Origin: Pontibacterium sinense
Lineage (GTDB): Bacteria > Pseudomonadota > Gammaproteobacteria > Pseudomonadales > Balneatricaceae
Direction: 5' to 3'
DNA length: 64,000 nt
Assembly: GCF_015209595.1 (NCBI RefSeq)
Contig: NZ_JADEYS010000020.1
Span: forward strand, 36,190 to 100,189
Part shown: piece by piece, positions 52,862-59,756 of the stretch
How the letters are laid out: each line of letters begins with the position of its first letter
Position numbering within the stretch: the stretch's first letter is position 1
Program-made: the position numbers and the translations under genes
The notes under the pieces: generated by a model
Databases searched by the model: none
Told to the model about the DNA's origin: nothing
Seen by the model: only the letters and a program-made list of their open reading frames with translations

Positions 52862-54072
52862 TGAAAACAGCACTGTCTCATATTCAGGTTCTGGATTTGA
52901 GTCGGATTCTGGCGGGCCCTTGGGCCGGCCAGATGCTGGCAGACTTTGGAGCCAACGTTATTAAAGTGGAGCGGCCCGGATCGGGAGATGATACCCGTGG
53001 CTGGGGACCTCCGTTCGTCAAAGACGCCGCCGGAAACCCAACCGATGCGGCCTACTTCCACTCCGCAAACCGCGGCAAACAATCCATTGCCGTCGATATC
53101 ACCTCCCCTGAAGGCCAAGCCCTGATCCACCGACTCGCCGCCAACGTTGATGTTGTGCTGGAGAACTATAAGGTCGGCGGCTTAAAGAAATACAACCTCG
53201 ACTACGACAGCCTTAAGGCGATCAACCCCAAGCTGATCTACTGCTCCATTACTGGCTTTGGGCAAGACGGCCCTTACAGCAAACGTGCAGGTTACGATTT
53301 CATGATTCAGGCCATGGGTGGTTTGATGAGTGTGACCGGCGAACCAGACGGACAACCGATGAAAGTCGGCGTGGCGCTCGCTGATGTCATGACAGGCCTA
53401 TACGCCTCAAACGCCATACAAGCCGCCCTCCTCCACCGCACAGAAACTGGTGTGGGCCAGCATATCGATCTGGCACTGCTGGATGTTCAGGTCGCGACCC
53501 TGGCTAATCAGGCGATGAACTACCTCGTCGGCGGCGAACCGCCTCAGCGACTGGGTAACGCACATCCCAATATCGTGCCCTATGAAGCCTTCGCAACGGC
53601 TGATAGCCACGTCATTCTGGCGATCGGAAACGACAGCCAGTTTGCCAAGTTCTGCACGCTTGCCGGTGCACCGGGACTCGCGACAGATCCTGACTTCCTC
53701 ACCAACTCACAACGGGTGAACAATCGCCACACGCTTATCCCGATTGTGCGTAAGCTGATGCAGCAACACGACACCCAGTGGTGGTTGGAAAACCTTGCAG
53801 AGCAAGGCGTACCGAGTGGTCCGATCAATACGCTGGATCAGGTATTTGAGAACGAGCAGATACTCCACCGGGAGATGCAGGTACAACTGGATCATCCAGC
53901 TGCAGGCAAAGTCCCTAGCGTGGCGAATCCGGTTAAGTTCTCTGAAACACCGATCCAATACGGGCAGGCATCCCCTCAATTAGGGCAGCACACCCAGAAA
54001 GTGCTTAATGAAGTTCTCGGCATGGATGACGGAGAGATCGACAGACTACGTAGTGAAAAAGTGATCGGATAA
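52861..54072 (+). CDS. CaiB/BaiF-type CoA-transferase, probably glutarate-activating
   Basis: 403 aa, family III CoA-transferase. LDLSRILAGPWAGQMLADFGANVIKVERPGSGDDTRGWGPPF is the family opening, and VGVALADVMTGLYASNAIQAALLHR contains the catalytic aspartate (ADVMTG). GAGQ-like GVGQHIDLALLD follows. Directly coupled to gcdH, it most likely moves CoA from succinyl-CoA (or another donor) to glutarate to supply GcdH. Start by TAATG overlap. Confidence 0.92.
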   Translation: MKTALSHIQVLDLSRILAGPWAGQMLADFGANVIKVERPGSGDDTRGWGPPFVKDAAGNPTDAAYFHSANRGKQSIAVDITSPEGQALIHRLAANVDVVLENYKVGGLKKYNLDYDSLKAINPKLIYCSITGFGQDGPYSKRAGYDFMIQAMGGLMSVTGEPDGQPMKVGVALADVMTGLYASNAIQAALLHRTETGVGQHIDLALLDVQVATLANQAMNYLVGGEPPQRLGNAHPNIVPYEAFATADSHVILAIGNDSQFAKFCTLAGAPGLATDPDFLTNSQRVNNRHTLIPIVRKLMQQHDTQWWLENLAEQGVPSGPINTLDQVFENEQILHREMQVQLDHPAAGKVPSVANPVKFSETPIQYGQASPQLGQHTQKVLNEVLGMDDGEIDRLRSEKVIG

Positions 54073-54310
54073 TGTTGTACCGTACCACCTAGCGCCTTCC
54101 TTCACATGAGCGGAGGCGCAACTGCTTTCTCTGCAAAACAGCGCCCTTCCAGACCGATCTAAACACCACTCTGAACAACAACGGCGACCGCGCGATTCCG
54201 CGATAACTTAAACACCACACATACAATATCGCGAGCTGTGCTCACTCCAATTGCATAGAACAGCGCCAAGACCATCCTCCAGATAACACCAATAACACCG
54301 TGAGATAACA

Positions 54311-54598
54311 ATGACTGAACGCCCACTTTTCGTACTGACAGAACAGATCGACAATCCACGCACCTGCGTGAACCACTTGCTCTTTCCCGCACACTGCGAA
54401 ACCCGCTGGCATCGCCATGAGAGAGACTACGTGATTGTGCCCATGCAGGCCTGCGAGTTACTGATCGACACAGGCGAAGGCCCTAAACCTGTCGCACTAA
54501 AGGCAGGAGAGTGTTACTACCGTGATGCGGGAGTTGAGCACAACGTGATTAACCCGTCAGATACGGATATCACGCTGATTGAGGTGGAGATTAAGTAG
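54311..54598 (+). CDS. Small cupin protein
   Basis: 95 aa. A single cupin: TRWHRHERDYVIVPMQACELLID gives motif 1 with H-x-H and E-like residues, and AGECYYRDAGVEHNVINPSD gives motif 2 with its histidine. Possibly a metal-dependent small enzyme or binding protein. It follows the CoA-transferase on the same strand by 238 bp; function unknown. The palindromic region and IS1182-family element begin immediately downstream. Confidence 0.8.
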   Translation: MTERPLFVLTEQIDNPRTCVNHLLFPAHCETRWHRHERDYVIVPMQACELLIDTGEGPKPVALKAGECYYRDAGVEHNVINPSDTDITLIEVEIK

Positions 54599-54604
54599 GG
54601 CTGT

Positions 54605-54766
54605 CTAACGAACATAGTTATCGGTTTGAGTGGTCCACGCCCTTCATGCCGATACGCATGCGCAGATATGTGGGGCTTCCGTTTAGCCATGGTACACCCC
54701 CACACCAAGGGCAAACCTAACTATAGAAGGTGTCTACTAATAGTGGATAACTCGAAGGCCTAACGA
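54605..54766. repeat. Palindromic, attC-like region between cupin gene and IS1182-family element
   Basis: On the minus strand, TAGTTA-GGTTTG near 54708-54722 pairs with CAAACC-GA-TAACTA near 54617-54632, with CCCTT/AAGGG inside, making an imperfect palindrome of about 110 bp. Core-like heptamers GTTAGAC (54606-54612) and GTTAGGC (near 54758-54764) flank it. Possibly a degenerate attC site; no gene here. Confidence 0.45.
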
Positions 54767-56571
54767 GACTGTCGGATTAGACATTTGAGCGCAAAATATC
54801 TATCTACCGCAGCTCGATCCTGTTTATTTTGGCGGTTTGTCCGGAGCGATTGATTATTTACTCCTCAGTTCAAACACGCTGTATTTATCTTCTCAGCCCG
54901 ATAACAGTCACTATCCCAGCTATATAAGGCCACCTAATGCCTTATTTTCCCTTGGGTCGAGATCTTCTCGATATTGTGTACCATGCAGTACATCAACCAC
55001 TGCGCGTTAACCTTATCTTTGCCCCTGAGCGAGAAGCGTTTCAGACCTTTATTCGTTTCTAAATTACCGAACACCGGTTCGACTGTGCCTAACCGCTTGC
55101 TGTAAACATGTCGCCCCATCGGACTATCGATCTTCTCTTTCATCCGATCCATGAAGTTGCTTTCAGGTTTGCCATTCTTAGGATAAAAGCTCACCTGCCG
55201 CCCTTCCTGCTGATTCGGTTTCCTCAGGCATTGTCCATTCAGCGGACAGACTCGACATTGCTTGCGGTAACCCTGAAAGCGGATCACATCACGCCCCTCA
55301 ATCTTCCCTTTTAGATTCATCCACATCGCATTCCCCGCCGGGCAGCGGCACGTTTCAGTCACCGGATCGTAATCGAAGTCGGCGGGGATAAAACGGCTTA
55401 TGCGATAGCCCCGCTCCTTCCGACGCTTTGCCTGTTGTTCCTTATACGTTGTCGAGTCGATAAAGCGTGGATCGCGTTTTCGGAACTGGTTATCAGCTAT
55501 ATAACCATCGATACCCAGGCGATAAATCATTTTCATATTGGCTTCGCTATGGAAGCCACTATCAGCGGTAATCTGAGCGGTTTTGAGGATCTGCGTATCG
55601 GGCTTATTGAACGCTCGGAACTGCCGCCGGATACCAAAGAGCCTTGGTCTTAAAGTGTGCTGTTCTTGACCTGCACCATAGGCTTCGGCGTGAACGATAA
55701 TCTGATGCTTGCTGTCCACCGCCGCCACACCGTTATAGCCTTGGATCACACCTTTAGCGGTCTTCATCTTGGCACTGTCATTGTCGGTGATATTGCCCTT
55801 AACAGGGCGACCACGCTGACCGAGCCGTTCAGGTTCGGTCGCTAAGTGCTTTTTTATCTTGGCGGAGACCTCTTCCAGCTTTTTAATCTGAGCCACTTCC
55901 CGTTCGGTGATCTCCGGCTGCTGGTCGATGGCATCTGTATGTTGGTGCGACTTCAGCATCCGTTCAACGGCTCGGTCTATTTTGATTTGCTTACGATTCA
56001 ACTCTGCCCGTGTGCCACTCCATTCCTTCGAGGCATTGGAAGGCATCTTACAACCATCGATAGCGAACATCTCCCGGCCGATCAGGTTCATACCGTCACA
56101 CACCATCAGGATCTGAGTAAACAGCGGTGCGATAACATCATCCATTCGCGTGATGAACTCGGCGATGGTGCTGTGGTGGGGTTGGCTGTCCGCTGACAAC
56201 GCCATAAACAGGACATTCTCGCGACAGGCTTGAGCAATTTTTCGGCTGGAGGTAATCCCTCGGGAATACGCAAACAAAACGATCTTTAACAGGATGGCTG
56301 GATCATAAGCTGGGGCGCCGTTGTAATCATTGCGATAACGGGACTCAAATAGGCTCATATTGAGGTCATTATCGACCACATGATTGAGGGTATATTCGAA
56401 GGTGCCAGGCTGGATCTGATCCGCAAAACGCAACGGAATCATCTTGGTCTGGTTGTAATCGTAGTGTTTGTAGCGTGCTATCCGTTGCACCATCAGCGGT
56501 AAAATTCTGTTGATCGATTGTAGCGGGAATCTAGCCCGTGAACCAAGAGCTACGGGACTTATCCGACAGCC
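54767..56571 (-). mobile_element. IS1182-family insertion sequence
   Basis: About 1.8 kb with a single transposase gene. Terminal inverted repeats are visible: GACTGTCGGATTAG at 54767-54780 and, at the other end (minus strand), GGCTGTCGGATAAG at 56558-56571, with 12 of 14 positions the same. The right end abuts the R' core of an integron attC site (56570-56576), and a GTTAGGC core-like heptamer lies just outside the left end. A direct repeat at the target is not clear. Confidence 0.8.
54934..56493 (-). CDS. IS1182-family transposase
   Basis: 519 aa, full length. The N-terminus has TFEYTLNHVVDNDLNMSLF and YDPAILLKIVLFAYSRGITSSRKIAQAC, the IS5/IS1182-superfamily HTH-containing region. The catalytic core starts with MFAIDGCKMPSN (first acidic residue) and continues with ITADSGFHSEANMKMI (second aspartate). 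Near the C-terminus there is a cysteine cluster (CRCPAGN, CRVCPLNGQCLRKP) and VYSKRLGTVEPVFGNLETNKG with the last glutamate. No frameshift, so the element could be active. Confidence 0.93.
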   Translation of the reverse strand: MVQRIARYKHYDYNQTKMIPLRFADQIQPGTFEYTLNHVVDNDLNMSLFESRYRNDYNGAPAYDPAILLKIVLFAYSRGITSSRKIAQACRENVLFMALSADSQPHHSTIAEFITRMDDVIAPLFTQILMVCDGMNLIGREMFAIDGCKMPSNASKEWSGTRAELNRKQIKIDRAVERMLKSHQHTDAIDQQPEITEREVAQIKKLEEVSAKIKKHLATEPERLGQRGRPVKGNITDNDSAKMKTAKGVIQGYNGVAAVDSKHQIIVHAEAYGAGQEQHTLRPRLFGIRRQFRAFNKPDTQILKTAQITADSGFHSEANMKMIYRLGIDGYIADNQFRKRDPRFIDSTTYKEQQAKRRKERGYRISRFIPADFDYDPVTETCRCPAGNAMWMNLKGKIEGRDVIRFQGYRKQCRVCPLNGQCLRKPNQQEGRQVSFYPKNGKPESNFMDRMKEKIDSPMGRHVYSKRLGTVEPVFGNLETNKGLKRFSLRGKDKVNAQWLMYCMVHNIEKISTQGKIRH

Positions 56572-56646
56572 TCAACGCCTACGGCACGGGCGAGCGTAGC
56601 GAGTCCAAACTACGAAGTGGCTGACCGTGCCCGTATTTGTTAGGTT
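56570..56646 (-). other. attC site 1 (integron recombination site)
   Basis: Minus-strand R'' ACCTAAC overlaps the stop codon of the 91-aa gene. GGGCACGG/CCGTGCC and CTCGCCCG arms and the GGACTCGC block shared with site 2 follow. R' is GTTGAGG at 56570-56576, next to the insertion sequence end. Length ~77 bp with imperfect dyad, as attC sites have. Confidence 0.7.
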
Positions 56647-56915
56647 TCATTGGTAATTTCCCAGTTTTTCCAAAAACGCCATGCGACAAAGAGAAGTAGG
56701 ATTACGCCTAACGCTCCAATCTCCCATGTCCCATCCTTATTAGATGACAGCGACATTATTGAGAATATTAAACCGAAAAAAGAAACATTAAACTCTAGTG
56801 CTCCATGCTGACTAAAATATCTTGAAGTCTGTTTGCACTGGTAACAGTAAACTACGGAAATAACCCAGCTCACTACCAATGCTCCTATGATTGCTACAGC
56901 ATACCAGAGGCTCAT
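56640..56915 (-). CDS. Cassette gene: small three-helix membrane protein
   Basis: 91 aa, unknown. Three hydrophobic segments (AVAIIGALVVSWVISVVYC, VSFFGLIFSIMSL, ALGVILLLFVAWRFW) separated by short polar turns and ending NWEITNET. AT-rich compared with the flanking catabolic genes. Its stop codon is embedded in attC site 1, the standard arrangement of an integron gene cassette. Possible roles (toxin-like, phage-related, stress) are guesses. Confidence 0.7.
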   Translation of the reverse strand: MSLWYAVAIIGALVVSWVISVVYCYQCKQTSRYFSQHGALEFNVSFFGLIFSIMSLSSNKDGTWEIGALGVILLLFVAWRFWKNWEITNET

Positions 56916-56924
56916 CTACTATCC

Positions 56925-57005
56925 TTGTAACGCTTCCATAAAAGGCGAGCTTTAGCGAGTCCAGCCCACACTTTTTGTGGGCGAATTGTCATGGCTTTGT
57001 TACAC
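56925..57005 (-). other. attC site 2
   Basis: Minus-strand R'' GTGTAAC near 56999-57005 overlaps the last codons of the 217-aa gene; R' GTTACAA is at 56925-56931. The centre has GCCCACA/TGTGGGC arms and GGCTGGACTCGC, the same asymmetric block as at sites 1 and 3. Confidence 0.65.
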
Positions 57006-57642
57006 CTTCAACGTCATGAACAAATGAAAATCCAGTTGACTGAGGAAAGTAATATACTCGATTACTTCCCTTCTCAATACCTGCACAATTCTTAGCGCCA
57101 CACCCCAAATAAGATAAAACTTTTATATTACTTGAAATCACCACACTAATATTACTACTAGACCTAGTCTCACCTTCCACATGATTCCCAAGGGCAGTAA
57201 GGGCTTGACTCTGCCCTTTCTTCTCAACATAGACCAATGAAACAATAAAACAAACACCTGCTAAGGAAAGCACAAGGAAGTGGTTAAACGTTTTCTTCGC
57301 TCTAATCTCGACGAGAGCTGAAATCCTCTTTCCAATCCAGCGCCGTCTAAAACTTACAACCTTACGCTTCGCTTTAATACTACCCCTGACCCAATCTATA
57401 TAGCCAGGCAACAGAGCGTGAGAATAGGAAAATAGTACACAAGAAACAGTAATTAAAAATATTAGAATAGGCCCGAATGAAACAATGAGCCCACTATAAA
57501 TTACTTGGTGAAAGCTTCGCTCCATCATATCGGCATCTAACTTGGCTGTTGTTAAAAAACCGTGATAGTGCGCTGTACTCAAACAATAGAGAACTCCTGT
57601 GAAAGCAGCCAAAAAAATTGCGCTATCTAATGGTTGTCTCAT
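56989..57642 (-). CDS. Cassette gene: three-helix membrane protein of unknown function
   Basis: 217 aa, not recognised. Hydrophobic segments near residues 8-28, 46-72 and 121-140; between the second and third is a strongly basic cytoplasmic stretch (SIKAKRKVVSFRRRWIGKR). A ~75-residue C-terminal domain follows (QALTALGNHVEGETRSSSNISVVISSNIKVLSYLGCGAKNCAGIE), probably periplasmic. The cysteines in CGAKNC could pair there. It sits between attC sites 2 and 3, a complete gene cassette. Confidence 0.7.
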   Translation of the reverse strand: MRQPLDSAIFLAAFTGVLYCLSTAHYHGFLTTAKLDADMMERSFHQVIYSGLIVSFGPILIFLITVSCVLFSYSHALLPGYIDWVRGSIKAKRKVVSFRRRWIGKRISALVEIRAKKTFNHFLVLSLAGVCFIVSLVYVEKKGQSQALTALGNHVEGETRSSSNISVVISSNIKVLSYLGCGAKNCAGIEKGSNRVYYFPQSTGFSFVHDVEGVTKP

Positions 57643-57663
57643 CCATCATCCTTGAAATGTAAA

Positions 57664-57731
57664 GCTTAGCGCACGAGCACACGCAGTGCGTCCAGCCCGC
57701 TTGCGGGCGATCGTGCTGTGCCTTGTTAGCT
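57664..57731 (-). other. attC site 3
   Basis: R'' AGCTAAC (57725-57731) follows the stop of the CoiA-like gene, and a degenerate R' lies at 57664-57670. Arms GCACAGCACGA and TGTGCTCGTGC, plus CGCCCGC/GCGGGC, form an almost complete 68-bp imperfect palindrome. Confidence 0.72.
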
Positions 57732-58513
57732 TATCTTCGTTTTCTTTTCTTCGCGGTCTTCTTGTCTAGCAAAATACGACATGCTGGAATTAATAGTTTT
57801 CCACCTTCCCAAGACGCTCTACGTCTTAGGACGAAATCAGACGGAATCTGAACCGCTGGGTAGACGATCGGTTTTCGCCACCTCCTCGAACGCCGAGAGT
57901 AGCCGCCTGCATATTGCTCCTCCCCATACTCGTTGTACCAAGAGGATGACTCGACTTCTATCTCATAATCAGCATACCTAACCGGAATTACCGTAAGGCC
58001 ATCAAGCCAATAATAAACACGACCAAAGTAAGTCGCATGAAGCCACTTTTCCCATGAAGATGGGGAGTACCGAGGCTGATTCAATTTCGAGTTGAACAGA
58101 GGCAACCAAAGTACAGCTATACCTTTCGAAGCGTAGGCTTTGGTACGATAAAGGATTTCTCTCATCGTTAAATTACTGATTTGAACTTCGAAAGCTACAC
58201 CTCTACCTTGAATCTCAGCGTATACATCTGACACTACCTCTCCCCAGCTTTTTTCAAGCTCTAACTCAGCCACATCTTCCCGATTAGCAAGAGCCTCATA
58301 GATGGACTCTTTTGCTTTTCGATGGGCCTCAGACTCCCCCTTACCGTATTTACAGGTTACTACCGACCTATGCGCAAAATGGTGAACTCTAATCTGCCCC
58401 TTGCGTACGAGAACTTCCTTTCCACATATTGGGCAGCCAAACGGCCCATCCTTTCTTTCGACAAGGCGAGCCCTTACCTTCTGATTTGTATCGTTCTGAA
58501 TGGCACAAAGCAT
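57731..58513 (-). CDS. Cassette gene: CoiA-like competence/nuclease-fold protein
   Basis: 260 aa from ATG 58513. A zinc-ribbon-like CPICGKEV (residues 27-34) and HHFAH (44-48) lead into the conserved CoiA stretch SEAHRKAKESIYEAL, then the nuclease core: VVSDVYAEI (Asp96) and GVAFEVQIS (Glu109, Gln111), i.e. the D-(x)n-E-x-Q version of a PD-(D/E)XK active site. The tail is rich in basic residues. CoiA proteins act in competence in Gram-positives, but members in integron cassettes have no settled role; nucleic-acid cleavage in defence or plasmid interference is possible. A longer reading frame to 58615 exists only because attC site 4 is open in that frame. Confidence 0.78.
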   Translation of the reverse strand: MLCAIQNDTNQKVRARLVERKDGPFGCPICGKEVLVRKGQIRVHHFAHRSVVTCKYGKGESEAHRKAKESIYEALANREDVAELELEKSWGEVVSDVYAEIQGRGVAFEVQISNLTMREILYRTKAYASKGIAVLWLPLFNSKLNQPRYSPSSWEKWLHATYFGRVYYWLDGLTVIPVRYADYEIEVESSSWYNEYGEEQYAGGYSRRSRRWRKPIVYPAVQIPSDFVLRRRASWEGGKLLIPACRILLDKKTAKKRKRR

Positions 58514-58524
58514 ATTATTACGTA

Positions 58525-58648
58525 AGCTAACGCTCCGCTCAGGCGCAACCAGCCAGAGCGAGATTTGTGTCAATGTTGTCGCTCGCGCCACTGGCACAAA
58601 TGGCACAAATGGCACGGCGGATGATTGTCGCTTAGCGGATTGTTAGCT
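58525..58648 (-). other. attC site 4 (best-conserved, 124 bp)
   Basis: Minus-strand R'' AGCTAAC (58642-58648) and R' GTTAGCT (58525-58531) are perfect complements. The inner L box pair CCGCTAAGCG and CGCCTGAGCGG is visible. The middle contains TGCCATTTG direct repeats. Length and symmetry fit a 120-bp-class attC. Confidence 0.85.
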
Positions 58649-58887
58649 ACCACTTACAACCAACAACCACAATTTACAATTTTTTCTGCTAGATCAGTAA
58701 GGTAGATAAAATTACAACAATCCTGCCTAACTCAATTGCTTGTCTCACAAACTGGGTGCTCACACTAACATTTATAACAAACGTCACGCTCATCACTTTC
58801 TCCTATCTCAATGTTATGAGAGATAGGATAAACATCCTTGCCGGCTCGCATACATGACACTAAATCCTCTTAACCTTGATCATTGTG
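58649..58887. other. Non-coding tail of the 257-aa-gene cassette with hairpin
   Basis: 239 bp without a supported gene. A perfect 9-bp stem TCCTATCTC/GAGATAGGA at 58801-58828 may act as a terminator or stabiliser of the 257-aa gene's transcript. AT-rich overall. Confidence 0.45.
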
Positions 58888-59661
58888 TCAGGGGGCAGTT
58901 CTAATGATTTGTCTCTCCGTGATAGACGGATTGTCGAAAACAGTTGCCGTTGTTATGGTTACAATTTCTCTCAGCGGCTTTCCCGTGTGCTCCCTCATCA
59001 TTTGAGTCAAGCTCTTGATGAAAAAGCTACGTTTAGCATTTGGGTGGTTTGGCTTGTCTAGTTTCACAGTGTTCCTAGCCTTCATCCCAGCAAAGCCGAT
59101 ATTAGTATCTGAATCAAGATTTGCGATTTCTAGTAGCGCGTCAGTTAGTAGAGTCGGCATCAAATCAGGCCACAACTCATAGGGTGGCTTAACCTTTTTG
59201 TGCTCCTCTATATCGACATCCGGACTAAGTACTTTCATTGAATGCTCGATAGCACTGCCTATCATGCACTTCTGCCTCTTAGTTATATAGCGCTCTTGAA
59301 AAATCCGGTCGTACTCACTATGTTTTATCAACTCTCTTAGCTTTAACGCAGTCGACCTAACTTCTTTAATCCACTCTCGGTAGTCCTTTGGCGTGAGGTT
59401 ATATGGTTTCATATCTAGAAAACTATCAGAGCACCGTATCATTGAACTAAACAAAGCAGGCTTAATATCGTATTTAGGTAACCTTTCCCAAACCTTTTTC
59501 ATTTCACTGTAAGTTAAAATCCTATACAGCAGATCAGCCTCATCCGTTTCATGCTCCAGCATAGGAAACTTTCGATTCCAATAATCTATTTCTTTTAGCT
59601 TTTCCTCCCACTCAGAAATAACTGATTTGGGAGCCCAACCTGGGAACTCGTTCTTTTTCAT
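58888..59661 (-). CDS. Hypothetical 257-aa cassette protein
   Basis: Not recognised. A soluble, charged, mostly helical protein without signal peptide or membrane segment. Residues 1-120 are rich in Lys/Glu/Trp (WEEKLKEIDYWNRKF, MKKVWERLPKYDIKP). The C-terminal part includes LMPTLLTDALLEIANLDSD and SLTQMMREHTGKPLREIVTITTATVFDNPSITERQIIR, which could be a small helix-turn-helix-like end. It lies downstream of the RelA/SpoT-domain gene with 95 bp between, on the same strand, and upstream of attC site 4. A GTTAGCT core-like heptamer at 59731-59737 may mark the start of its cassette. Could be a partner or antitoxin of the synthetase, but nothing in the sequence proves it. Confidence 0.65.
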   Translation of the reverse strand: MKKNEFPGWAPKSVISEWEEKLKEIDYWNRKFPMLEHETDEADLLYRILTYSEMKKVWERLPKYDIKPALFSSMIRCSDSFLDMKPYNLTPKDYREWIKEVRSTALKLRELIKHSEYDRIFQERYITKRQKCMIGSAIEHSMKVLSPDVDIEEHKKVKPPYELWPDLMPTLLTDALLEIANLDSDTNIGFAGMKARNTVKLDKPNHPNAKRSFFIKSLTQMMREHTGKPLREIVTITTATVFDNPSITERQIIRTAP

Positions 59662-59730
59662 AGGGTTATCTGAAATCTAAAAAGCAATGATCAGTTATGT
59701 TTGCCAAACAAAGGTGAAAACGGAATTTTC

Positions 59731-59737
59731 AGCTAAC
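59731..59737 (-). other. Core-like GTTAGCT heptamer between cassette genes
   Basis: Same heptamer as the R' core of attC site 4, in the same orientation, 74 bp before the 257-aa gene. May be a cassette junction; a full attC with arms is not visible here. Confidence 0.4.
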
Positions 59738-59756
59738 ACCCAAAACAACGGCGAAT

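Noticed and set aside
54517..54714. 65-codon minus-strand frame over the cupin end and palindrome
   Set aside because: It runs antisense to the cupin gene and through the palindromic element; no motif supports it.
58514..58615. N-terminal extension of the CoiA-like protein
   Set aside because: It is read through attC site 4 and has a low-complexity sequence created by short repeats; ATG 58513 gives a protein that starts at the conserved domain.
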